Origin: Pseudoalteromonas sp. NC201
GTDB taxonomy: Bacteria > Pseudomonadota > Gammaproteobacteria > Enterobacterales > Alteromonadaceae
Assembly: GCF_002850255.1 (NCBI RefSeq)
Contig: NZ_CP022523.1
Coordinates: 1,002,486 to 1,066,485 of the forward strand
Reading direction: 5' to 3'
Length of the DNA: 64,000 nt
Shown here: piece by piece, positions 1-7,383 of the stretch
Numbering within the stretch: position 1 is the first letter of the stretch
Layout: every line of letters starts with the position of its first letter
Translations under genes and position numbers: made by a program
The notes under the pieces: generated by a model
Told to the model about the DNA's origin: nothing
The model's input: only the letters and a program-made list of their open reading frames with translations
Database searches by the model: none

Positions 1-280
1 AAGGCGTGATTGTTCTTTCGTCACTTTCTTTAGGTGTTTTAATTTCAGTATATTGGTTAGTGCTATTCTCATCTGCAAACTTACCAGTAGGCTTTGGCTT
101 GCTGATAGCTACTTCTTCGAGGTGTGGCTTTACATTGTCGGAAGCCTCAATGTTGCTGGAGAGAGCAGCGAAACGCTCCTCCAAATTATCTCGCTCAAGC
201 TCTAAGTCTGAGATTACCGTATTCAGATAGATAGAGTAAGCAGCTAATAAAATAGTCCCTATTGCTGTAAGGTATCGCAT
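1..280 (-). CDS. Partial membrane-anchored hypothetical protein
   Basis: The reading frame opens at an ATG, with AAGGA a few bases upstream, and stays open to the left edge of the window, so the C-terminus is missing. The visible 93 residues start with a short hydrophobic stretch (about residues 3-20) that could be a signal anchor. A charged, probably helical segment rich in Glu, Leu and Arg (about 24-45) follows, then a polar linker with many Lys, Glu and Pro. This is the pattern of a single-pass membrane protein with a coiled-coil start. It lies downstream of three other minus-strand genes and may belong to the same cluster. I do not recognise a family. Confidence 0.6.
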   Translation of the reverse strand, partial: MRYLTAIGTILLAAYSIYLNTVISDLELERDNLEERFAALSSNIEASDNVKPHLEEVAISKPKPTGKFADENSTNQYTEIKTPKESDERTITP

Positions 281-339
281 AGTAAATCCTTGTTTATTTT
301 GTAATTATTGTATTTTTAATAGTTTTTTATATCATTCAG

Positions 340-726
340 TCATGGTAAACGGAACTGAGCTAATAGTGTTTTAGTTTCTAAACTATCAAATTGCCCACCA
401 ATATGCAGTATGTGTTGGCTAGATTTGTTAAAGATAAAAAGCTCATCAAAACTACGAGTGTTGTTGGTCAGCGATACGGCCAGCCAGTCTCCAGTGTTAA
501 ATATGGCAATGTCGTTAGGTGATAGAAGCTCATGGACTTGATAGGCAATATTGTAATCAATGGCTGGCTTATCTTTGTTTTTCAATGCGATAAAATAAGG
601 CGCAAGATCAAGTTCATACTTGCTATGTAGACCACCGGTAATATTCTCAGCCGTTTGTAACTGAAAAATGAGTTCGCCATGCTCCGTTGTAACGGTGAGT
701 GAGGGGTTTGGGCTTAACGCTGGCAA
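340..726 (-). CDS. Hypothetical protein, 128 aa
   Basis: No family is recognised. The protein is 128 residues with no signal peptide and no membrane segment, and mixes beta-prone stretches with hydrophilic loops. The only start upstream of the conserved-looking part is TTG, and no strong ribosome binding site precedes it. The true start is therefore uncertain, and the gene could be a leftover of a longer one. It follows the membrane protein gene after 34 bases, and a perfect hairpin sits between the two. It may be co-transcribed with that gene or separated from it by this hairpin. Confidence 0.5.
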   Translation of the reverse strand: MPALSPNPSLTVTTEHGELIFQLQTAENITGGLHSKYELDLAPYFIALKNKDKPAIDYNIAYQVHELLSPNDIAIFNTGDWLAVSLTNNTRSFDELFIFNKSSQHILHIGGQFDSLETKTLLAQFRLP

Positions 727-746
727 TAGATGATAACTAGATACCT

Positions 747-777
747 AACAACAAAAGCCATTACGGCTTTTGTTGTT
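747..777 (-). terminator. Perfect 13-bp hairpin at the end of the membrane protein gene
   Basis: The arms AACAACAAAAGCC and GGCTTTTGTTGTT pair perfectly around a 5-base loop. The TAA stop codon of the membrane protein gene lies in the loop, so the hairpin includes its last codons. The 3' arm is T-rich, but no pure T-run follows. It could be a terminator or an mRNA-stabilising hairpin. Confidence 0.55.
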
Positions 778-1456
778 GATCTGTTTTATGTATTACCTCA
801 TCGCTATCATCTTCATCATCGTCTTCCTGTTCTGGCCGTTGATTTTCTACAAAAATGGTGGCGAGTAAGATAGTTACAACACAAGAAAGTAGAATACTTT
901 TTGCGTAGGGGTAACTTTTGTAAACCCAATTCCAGCTCCAGAAGGGCTTAGCCGTTGCCTCTGAGACGCCAAAGATATAATCCATATTTCTCAGTAAGTG
1001 CTCACCTAAAACAAGTAAATCCACCACGATAAAAGCTAAGTAGACACCATATAAAAGGATATCTGCATGAGTGGTGTAAATGTATTGCCATTTCTTTGGT
1101 TGAAAACGTTTAACAAATTGAAGCGAAAATCGAACTCGGTATTTAAGAATGTAAAAAACGATAAGATCTAGAATGAGAGCTGATAGATATATTAGGCTAT
1201 TTACCTGATATGGTTGTTCGCCTGTTTCCAGAGTCGCGGAAAAAGTCGAGAATGTGTAATATTCAATAAGGAGAGTTGTCGAAATTAGTGCAACCAAATG
1301 CTTCATGTTTTCTTGATACTTAATGAGCAATGTCACAAGCAGCAAAACTCCAATGATTGCAAAGTGAATATGGTCGACAAACTTAATGTGAACGTATGAT
1401 AGAAGAATTGAAAATACGACCAAAAAAAGTAAAAAATAGTTTGAGATATTCATCAT
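761..1456 (-). CDS. Integral membrane protein, unknown family
   Basis: This is a 231-residue protein with roughly six hydrophobic segments (near residues 6-24, 27-45, 52-70, 82-105, 132-150 and 185-202). It ends in a very acidic tail (about 208-222, mostly Asp and Glu) followed by a basic, Gln-rich end. Its ATG overlaps the stop codon of the upstream GG-repeat gene (TAATG), which points to translational coupling and a shared function. A second ATG follows immediately and could also be the start. No catalytic motif is visible. A role as transport, immunity or anchoring partner of the upstream peptide is only a guess from the coupling. Confidence 0.75.
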   Translation of the reverse strand: MMNISNYFLLFLVVFSILLSYVHIKFVDHIHFAIIGVLLLVTLLIKYQENMKHLVALISTTLLIEYYTFSTFSATLETGEQPYQVNSLIYLSALILDLIVFYILKYRVRFSLQFVKRFQPKKWQYIYTTHADILLYGVYLAFIVVDLLVLGEHLLRNMDYIFGVSEATAKPFWSWNWVYKSYPYAKSILLSCVVTILLATIFVENQRPEQEDDDEDDSDEVIHKTDQQQKP

Positions 1457-1989
1457 TAAACCTGTGTTGTGAGAGCTGTTGGCGTAGTGCGATACGAGTT
1501 ATACATTTCAACATTTTCCCCCTCTGCTCTAGGATCTTTTACTTGCGCGCCAGTACTCCCACCTACAATTTTTACCAGTTGTGTGGCATTTAAAGTATGT
1601 TGAGTCAATGCTGGAGCTGTTTTGCTGCGGATTAGTTCCCCGTTTTTGTCGACTCCGCGTGGATCATCATTGTGATGCCCACCAGAGCCACCACTAACCT
1701 TATGCAGCTCTTGTGCACTAAGATTTAACGTTGCCGTATTGTTAATCTGTTTACCTCGTGGATCTTTATAATGGTCTAAACCCGAACCACCCACTATTCG
1801 GTACAGTTGTGACTCCGCCATAGTATTACCGTTGCGATGGCACTGAGTTGCTACAGCGCTTTGTTTGTTTCGACTAGCGCCATTTACTAAGCGCACGCGA
1901 GTGCCTTGTTTTATTTTACTCACAAGCTGTTTTATCGTGATAAAGCAAAAGGTTAGTATGCCTGCTGTCACATTTTTGAATAGCTGCAT
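1456..1989 (-). CDS. Protein with three double-glycine leader-like repeats
   Basis: The 177-residue protein has a hydrophobic N-terminus (about 8-24) and a basic segment, then three imperfect repeats of the pattern LxxxxLxx(I/V)xGGSxxxxxxxDPR. Their cores are QLYRIVGGSG...DPRG, ELHKVSGGSGG...DPRG and QLVKIVGGSTG...DPR. The first half of each unit looks like the double-glycine leader of bacteriocins and peptide pheromones, which C39-type peptidases cut after GG. The conserved DPR about eight residues after GG is not part of any leader family I know. An internal Met just before the first repeat could be an alternative start. The gene is coupled to the membrane protein downstream. No C39 exporter lies inside the window. 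It could instead be a structural protein whose repeats mimic a leader. Confidence 0.7.
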   Translation of the reverse strand: MQLFKNVTAGILTFCFITIKQLVSKIKQGTRVRLVNGASRNKQSAVATQCHRNGNTMAESQLYRIVGGSGLDHYKDPRGKQINNTATLNLSAQELHKVSGGSGGHHNDDPRGVDKNGELIRSKTAPALTQHTLNATQLVKIVGGSTGAQVKDPRAEGENVEMYNSYRTTPTALTTQV

Positions 1990-2130
1990 GTTGATTTCCC
2001 TTCAGGATTATTTTCGGTGTTTTGGTTAGCACTACTCTATCGCGAAACGTCAAAAATGAGAATAACTTGTTGCTTATTTTGTAAACAAGTGAAACTAAAG
2101 ATGTTGTATTAAAAGGTGGATGTTAACACA

Positions 2131-2439
2131 CTAATCTTCCTGACCTTTTTGGTTTTTGCGCTTTTTTGCAGGAGAAGGGCTTTCTCGCCAGAGCTTTACA
2201 TCTTGCATCTTTGTGCGTAGGTCCATAAAGTAGTCTGTAATTGGATTAACATCCATACCACAGTATGTACTCCATTCTAAAAAGTACTCGAATGAAAATT
2301 TCCGAATACCTTTTTCATACTCTTCATAGGTTTGTCGCCGGATCCCTACTAAGTCAGCCATCTGCTGGGTGGTTTTATCAGCCGACATGCGCAGTCTTCG
2401 AAGATCATCACCTGTACACTTAAATCGGGTTCTGCCCAC
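2131..2439 (-). CDS. XRE-like helix-turn-helix regulator
   Basis: A GTG start preceded by AAGGA gives a 102-residue protein. Residues about 10-62 resemble a Cro/CI-type domain, with a recognisable HTH core (TTQQMADLVGIRRQTYEEYEKG, here broken by my reading into helix 2, turn and helix 3). The C-terminal tail is rich in Lys, Pro and Ser. The domain is atypical for XRE proteins and also recalls phage-type helix-turn-helix proteins. It is transcribed towards the GG-repeat gene and away from a small plus-strand gene, so it may control both. An inverted repeat in the shared upstream region is a possible operator. Confidence 0.7.
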   Translation of the reverse strand: MGRTRFKCTGDDLRRLRMSADKTTQQMADLVGIRRQTYEEYEKGIRKFSFEYFLEWSTYCGMDVNPITDYFMDLRTKMQDVKLWRESPSPAKKRKNQKGQED

Positions 2440-2516
2440 TCACTTAATCCTTTTTCACTCGGGCTCGCGGATATGCGAAAGTTAAATTTTAACGCCGTTA
2501 CTGTTTCTATTTTGTA

Positions 2517-2548
2517 AAATTTGGATTGTAACCGCATGTACCAAATTT
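2517..2548. promoter_or_regulatory. Inverted repeat AAATTTGG-N16-CCAAATTT, candidate operator
   Basis: Two perfect 8-base arms lie between the HTH regulator and the divergent small gene. A nearby GTTAAA-T-TTTAAC element adds to the symmetry of the region. Placement suggests an operator for the HTH protein; no binding evidence exists. Confidence 0.35.
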
Positions 2549-2722
2549 GCAAGCTTGTTTTGTTTTTATGTTGCTAAAATGATTTTATTAAAGTGTAACT
2601 TATTGAATTGTGGTGTTTATTTAAATTTTTGTTGTGAATTTTTTTGTTCGACAGAATTTTCAGGCGAAGTTTTTGATAAGCTCAGCTTTATAGAATATCG
2701 GTTGGTGACAAAGGATTATTAT

Positions 2723-2956
2723 ATGGATTACTTACGTCAGTATAACGATCTTAATATTTATTATGAGGCGTTAAAAAAAGCAAGTAAGCAAGGCTCAGAT
2801 GTGCCAGAGTCCACGGCTAAATGGTTAGCGTTAGTGGAGACCACACTATTTGAGCTACAAGAGCTTGCCTATATGGAGAAAGCATATATGCAAAAGTCTA
2901 AAACAATGAGTAATTTAGTCGACCTTGTTTATGCCAGTGCACCAACGATGGAGTAG
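2723..2956 (+). CDS. Small acidic/helical hypothetical protein, 77 aa
   Basis: The ATG chosen has AAGGA seven bases upstream. The open frame extends further 5', but that part reads as Cys- and Phe-rich non-coding sequence. The 77-residue product is predicted soluble and mostly helical, rich in Tyr, Leu, Glu and Lys, with no signal peptide. It is divergent from the HTH regulator gene and ends just before a strong terminator. The family is not recognised. A regulator partner or small accessory protein is possible from the context only. Confidence 0.6.
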   Translation: MDYLRQYNDLNIYYEALKKASKQGSDVPESTAKWLALVETTLFELQELAYMEKAYMQKSKTMSNLVDLVYASAPTME

Positions 2957-2984
2957 TGTTTTTAAGCCAAGTATTTTCGGTGGA

Positions 2985-3017
2985 GGGGATGTGCATTACT
3001 GGCATCCCCTTTTTTTA
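2985..3017 (+). terminator. Rho-independent terminator
   Basis: GGGGATG pairs with CATCCCC around an 11-base loop, followed directly by a run of seven or eight T. It terminates the small upstream gene. Confidence 0.8.
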
Positions 3018-3045
3018 AACATTACTGGCATCCCCTTTTTTTAAA
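2994..3045. repeat. Perfect 26-bp tandem duplication of the terminator 3' half
   Basis: The loop, 3' arm and T-run of the terminator occur twice, head to tail, with no mismatch (2994-3019 and 3020-3045). The second copy has no partner 5' arm of its own but could compete for the first. Confidence 0.9.
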
Positions 3046-3058
3046 ATAGGTTAGCAGT

Positions 3059-3934
3059 TTATTTTACTGGGGGCGATTTCAAACTGCGATAAAATAACGT
3101 GGTAACGCGCTCTTCTGGTAGCCAATTAGCATAATTAAGATTAAGTATTTGTAGCGGACGCGCGGCTACAACTTCTTCCAAGCTTGTATTATTTTTCATT
3201 GCATCTAGCATAATCGTTTTCGCTTTTTGTAATAGTGCCAGATAATCTTGTAAATTTTGTTTATCTGTTACAGGGCCATGGCCTGGTATGACGGTGGTCT
3301 TGTCGCCTATTTTCTCTATCACATCTTGTACTGCTGCAATGACTCCGTCTAAGGAGCCGCCGCTGTCGACATCGACAAAAGGTAAGCTGCCTAAATTAAA
3401 ATAGATATCGCCCATATGTACGGCATTTGCTCGGTCAAAAAAGATCACTGCATCGCCATCGGTATGGGCGTGATGATAATGCCACAAGTGAGCATGCTCT
3501 TGGTTAAAGTGGAGCTTCATATCACTGCCAAATGTCAAGGTTGGCAAGTAGTCAGAACCGTCACCATGTTTTTGTTCTAACCGCTTGTATACATTGTGAT
3601 GCGCGATAACATGGCTGCCCGCTTGTGCGAAATTTTCGTTGCCTCCTGTATGGTCGCCATGATGATGGGTATTAATAACAAACTCAGGTGCATTGGGTTG
3701 GATTGTTTTGATTTTTGCTTTAATTTGTTCACTGAGTTTAGCGAACTGATCATCGACGATATAAACGCCATCTGAGCCCGAACTTATGGCAATATTACCG
3801 CCTTGCCCAAATAGCACATGAAGGCCTCTTGCAACCTCTTGCAACTTAAACTCAACGTCATCAGCTTGTGCGTTTGAAATGTTTATCAATCCAAGCGCGA
3901 TCGCAGTGAATGAATTTCTTACTAATTTAATCAT
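3059..3934 (-). CDS. Exported metallo-beta-lactamase-fold hydrolase
   Basis: The start used has AAGGATGG upstream and gives a clear signal peptide (MIKLVRNSF to a cleavage near NAQA). A longer frame upstream lacks these features. The 291-residue product carries the MBL-fold zinc motif HHHGDHTGG (HxHxDH) and later His and Asp ligands (HMGDIYF, GHGPVTD). It is therefore a periplasmic zinc hydrolase of the MBL superfamily. The loop before the second histidine and the GHGP motif resemble the cyclase/hydrolase branch and quinoprotein-associated MBL proteins more than the true B1 carbapenemases. The substrate cannot be read from the sequence. The neighbouring solute-binding protein gene ends 76 bases upstream on the same strand, so the two may be co-transcribed. 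Confidence 0.85.
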   Translation of the reverse strand: MIKLVRNSFTAIALGLINISNAQADDVEFKLQEVARGLHVLFGQGGNIAISSGSDGVYIVDDQFAKLSEQIKAKIKTIQPNAPEFVINTHHHGDHTGGNENFAQAGSHVIAHHNVYKRLEQKHGDGSDYLPTLTFGSDMKLHFNQEHAHLWHYHHAHTDGDAVIFFDRANAVHMGDIYFNLGSLPFVDVDSGGSLDGVIAAVQDVIEKIGDKTTVIPGHGPVTDKQNLQDYLALLQKAKTIMLDAMKNNTSLEEVVAARPLQILNLNYANWLPEERVTTLFYRSLKSPPVK

Positions 3935-4010
3935 GATCCATCCTTTTTGTTCTATTTTTTGTTTATTTCTATAAAGCAGTGGCTTAAGGTGTTTTATCAT
4001 GCGTGCAGAT

Positions 4011-4808
4011 TCATTCGTCTGCCGCTGCTGCGTTGTCTATTACCTGCCTCAATGCAGCATCCATCTTTAGGATAAAATCTTGTTTAAATGGATATTTTTC
4101 TTCAAACCCTTTCAAGTACCCAATGTGGGCAGTGCGACGCATTACTATTTTATCTTCAACAATATTACTGGTGTTTAAACTTGGTGTTATCTGCGACATT
4201 TTATTAATACCAAGTAAAGTGGAAAGCCGATCATTGACGTAACAATCAACGCGCCCACGTGCGAGCTTTTCGATATTTGAACGTGTGCTTTTGTTTTCCC
4301 AAAGTTGAATAAGTCCTTGTTTTTGCGCTTCCATTAGGCTTTCATCTAAGATGATATAACCGGCATTAATGCCAATATTAAGTACTCTTTCTGGTTTTAC
4401 ATGAGGCAAGTGCTTTAAGGTGATCCCTTGATTGCAAAAGGCAACCACCACCTCTTCTTGAAGGGGAATGGAATACGGCCAGATATAGGGGCGTTTTTTG
4501 ATATGAATATAAGGTGGCATTAATGCCATTGCTTCGCCGGATGCCATTGAGGAAACGCCTCGCTTCCATGGTACCGCTTGCAAGTTAACTTGATATTCAT
4601 GACTCAGCAAACGCGCTGCTTGCTTTACAATATCGACATAGATGCCATAAAGCTCGCCGTTAATTTGATAACTATAAGGCGGATAAGCATCGTCGACCAA
4701 AATGGTTACCTTGATAGGTGCTGAGTATTCAGGTTTATGGGGAACGGCGTTAGATAAGAGCGGCAGAAAAATACAGCAGCAAATAAAAACCAAGCGAAAT
4801 AAATTCAT
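4011..4808 (-). CDS. Periplasmic solute-binding protein, family 3 type
   Basis: The 265-residue protein has a signal peptide (MNLFRLVFICCCIFLPLLSNA). A mature domain of the bacterial extracellular solute-binding protein family 3 follows, with the characteristic YPPYSY near the N-terminus, GIYVDIVKQAA and a second lobe that returns in the middle. No ABC permease or ATPase gene is next to it. Stand-alone proteins of this type are common in Pseudoalteromonas and Shewanella relatives and may act as sensors or scavengers of amino acids or other small polar ligands. The ligand cannot be deduced. Confidence 0.8.
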   Translation of the reverse strand: MNLFRLVFICCCIFLPLLSNAVPHKPEYSAPIKVTILVDDAYPPYSYQINGELYGIYVDIVKQAARLLSHEYQVNLQAVPWKRGVSSMASGEAMALMPPYIHIKKRPYIWPYSIPLQEEVVVAFCNQGITLKHLPHVKPERVLNIGINAGYIILDESLMEAQKQGLIQLWENKSTRSNIEKLARGRVDCYVNDRLSTLLGINKMSQITPSLNTSNIVEDKIVMRRTAHIGYLKGFEEKYPFKQDFILKMDAALRQVIDNAAAADE

Positions 4809-5047
4809 TTTTCACTTATGTACGTAGTAGTCATTTTTTAAATATAGCCAACAAATAGCGAGTTTGTTAGGTGAGGGTACTAAACTTGTGTTATGGAGAG
4901 CTTAGGCTATAAATTCACAGTATTTACGTATTTGATATGCTTCACCAATGCTTAGATTGAAGCACTTAGGTATTGACACTGCTAAAGTATATTTAGATCG
5001 ATGTGTACTAAAGAAAGTTAGTTGAATAGTTTGGCAAGAGGTAGTCA

Positions 5048-5067
5048 AAGGAGGCCGAAGCCTCCTT
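5048..5067 (-). terminator. Hairpin terminator with TTCG tetraloop
   Basis: On the minus strand AAGGAGGC and GCCTCCTT pair perfectly around TTCG, 19 bases after the stop of the oligopeptidase gene. The following T-run is short, so efficiency is uncertain. Confidence 0.7.
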
Positions 5068-5085
5068 GTATGATACGACCGATGG

Positions 5086-7254
5086 CTACAGTTTATTTTC
5101 AGCGAGTGCGATAAAGAAACTATAACTTAATGCGACATCGTGGATACGCTTAAAGCGACCAGACGCACCACCGTGGCCGGCTTCCATATCAGTTTTTAGA
5201 AGCAGTAGATTATCATCTGTTTTGTATTCGCGTAGCTTAGCGACCCATTTCGCAGGCTCGAAGTATTGCACCTGAGAATCATGCAAACCCGTGGTTACAA
5301 GCAGGTTTGGATATGCTTGGGCTTTAACTTGATCGTAAGGTGAGTAAGACAGCATGTAGTCAAAATACGTCTTCTCATTTGGGTTGCCCCATTCGTCGTA
5401 CTCATTTGTGGTCAGCGGTAGCGTTTCGTCCAGCATGGTATTGATCACGTCAACAAATGGTACAGCTGCGTGTACACCATCATATAGTTCCGGCGCTTGG
5501 TTAATGACTGCACCCATTAATAGGCCACCTGCGCTGCCACCTCTGGCATAAATACGTGAAGCATCACCATATTTTTGCTCAACGAGTGCTTTTGTGACAT
5601 CAACAAAGTCGTTAAAGGTGTTCTTTTTATTTAATTTTTTGCCGTTATCGTACCAAGGACGGCCAAGCGTTTCTGAACCACGAATATGCGCAATAGCATA
5701 GACAAAACCACGATCTAAAAGGCTTAAACGGCTTATAGAGAAAGTTGGCTCAACATTAGAACCGTATGAACCATAACCGTATTGTAGTAGCGGGTTAGAA
5801 CCATCTTGCTTAAACTTATCTTTACGATAAACAATTGAAACTGGTACTTTTATGCCGTCACGTGCGGTGACAAAAATACGTTCAGATTGGTAGTTTTCAG
5901 GTGCAAAGTCACCCAATACTTTGTCTTGCTTTAATAGTGTTTTGTCTAAACTAGCAAGGTCGACATCATACACAGAAGCCGGGGTCGTCATACTCTGATA
6001 ACCAATTCTTACTGCGCCTGCGTCTAAATTTGCATTACCAGTTAAATACACTGCGTAAGCCGGGTCGTTAAAGGTTAAACGCTTGCTTTCGTTATTATCT
6101 AAATTTAATACGGTGATTTGGCTAAGGCCATTTTCACGCGTTTCGTAAACAAGGTGCTGATTAAATAGCTCAAAGCTATCTAGTTTTGCATCGGCATTGT
6201 GCGGTACAACGGTTTGCCATTTTGAAATATCACTTGCATCACTGGCTTTAACGCGCATCAGCTTAAAGTTTACGGCATCTTTATTGGTGTGGATGTAATA
6301 CCAGTCGCCAAGTTTAGCAATGCTATATTCATGACCACTTTCTCTTGGAATAAAGCGCTCAGGAGTTGCTTTTGCATTATCTGCATCTAGTAAAGAAACA
6401 CCTGATGCCTCGGTGCTGGAATGGTGAATGTATATTTTGCTCTTGTCTTTACTCTTTGAGATATAGGTGTAATAGCTGTTATCTTTTTCTTCGTAAATCA
6501 GTTCATCTGTGCTTTGCGCTGTGCCTAGAGTATGACGGAATACTTGATAACCGAGCAAAGTAACCGGATCTTTTTTGATGTAATAGATGGTCTTGTTATC
6601 GTTCGCCCAAACGATAGGGCCTGACGCACCTTCGATTGTATCGTCCAGTAACTTACCTGTTGTTAAATCTTTGATTCGGATAGTATAAATTCGACGACTT
6701 ACTGTATCTTCAGCAAAAGCTAATAGATTTTCGTTGGTTGAAACGGAAATACCACCGACACCGTAGTAGTTTTGACCTTCAGCGCGGATATTCGCATCAA
6801 AGATAGCTTCCGCATTTTTACCATCTTTGTGTTCACTGCGGTAATAAGTGAAGTATTCTTTGTCACCCTCAGTGGCACTAAAATAATAATAACTGCCGTT
6901 TAGTACCGGCACGCTGCGGTCATCTTTAACCACTTTGTTCTTTATTTCTTCAAATAAGGTTTGTTGTAGTTGCTCTGTGTTTACGAGCTTGCTGTCGGTA
7001 TAGGCATTTTCTTTGGTTAAGTGTGACAGCACCTTTTCATTGCTTCTAGTATCGTCACGTAGCCAGTGATAATTATCGACAAGTTCTTGACCGTGAATGG
7101 TCGTCTTGTGTGGGATCTTTTCTGCAACTGGCGCCACAACGGCTGCGGACTGTTCTGCTTTAACGTCAGATGTTGCGTTTTGAGATGGCGCTTCTTGACA
7201 ACCAAGTACAGCAACCAAAGATGCTGCTACTAATGTAAATTTAAATTTCTTCAT
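5086..7254 (-). CDS. Oligopeptidase B-like S9A peptidase lipoprotein
   Basis: The 722-residue protein starts with a lipoprotein signal (LVAVLGC, lipid-modified Cys at about residue 19), so it is probably anchored to the cell envelope, unlike cytosolic PtrB. An N-terminal beta-propeller region (about 60-430) is followed by the alpha/beta-hydrolase domain. The nucleophile lies in GGSAGG (Ser574) and the His in AGHGG near the end. Length and order match the prolyl oligopeptidase family, branch S9A/oligopeptidase B, which cuts short peptides, often after Lys or Arg. An in-frame start 11 codons upstream was rejected because it would disrupt the signal sequence. It is a single gene with its own hairpin terminator. 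Confidence 0.88.
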   Translation of the reverse strand: MKKFKFTLVAASLVAVLGCQEAPSQNATSDVKAEQSAAVVAPVAEKIPHKTTIHGQELVDNYHWLRDDTRSNEKVLSHLTKENAYTDSKLVNTEQLQQTLFEEIKNKVVKDDRSVPVLNGSYYYFSATEGDKEYFTYYRSEHKDGKNAEAIFDANIRAEGQNYYGVGGISVSTNENLLAFAEDTVSRRIYTIRIKDLTTGKLLDDTIEGASGPIVWANDNKTIYYIKKDPVTLLGYQVFRHTLGTAQSTDELIYEEKDNSYYTYISKSKDKSKIYIHHSSTEASGVSLLDADNAKATPERFIPRESGHEYSIAKLGDWYYIHTNKDAVNFKLMRVKASDASDISKWQTVVPHNADAKLDSFELFNQHLVYETRENGLSQITVLNLDNNESKRLTFNDPAYAVYLTGNANLDAGAVRIGYQSMTTPASVYDVDLASLDKTLLKQDKVLGDFAPENYQSERIFVTARDGIKVPVSIVYRKDKFKQDGSNPLLQYGYGSYGSNVEPTFSISRLSLLDRGFVYAIAHIRGSETLGRPWYDNGKKLNKKNTFNDFVDVTKALVEQKYGDASRIYARGGSAGGLLMGAVINQAPELYDGVHAAVPFVDVINTMLDETLPLTTNEYDEWGNPNEKTYFDYMLSYSPYDQVKAQAYPNLLVTTGLHDSQVQYFEPAKWVAKLREYKTDDNLLLLKTDMEAGHGGASGRFKRIHDVALSYSFFIALAENKL

Positions 7255-7383
7255 TTTTATTCTTCTGTAATAAATCAATCCATCCATCGAGTCTATCTAG
7301 TTCTTATTATAAGGACAACTAATTGAGACGATATTTTATAACAATTGTAGAGACTGGGTTTAGCCATTCGAAACGTAAGCGAC

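Noticed and set aside
1396..1593. Plus-strand open frame of 65 residues
   Set aside because: Antisense to the coupled GG-repeat and membrane protein genes; no support.
2555..2722. Upstream extension of the small divergent gene
   Set aside because: The extension lacks a ribosome binding site and reads as Cys/Phe/Leu-rich non-coding sequence; the internal ATG has AAGGA at seven bases.
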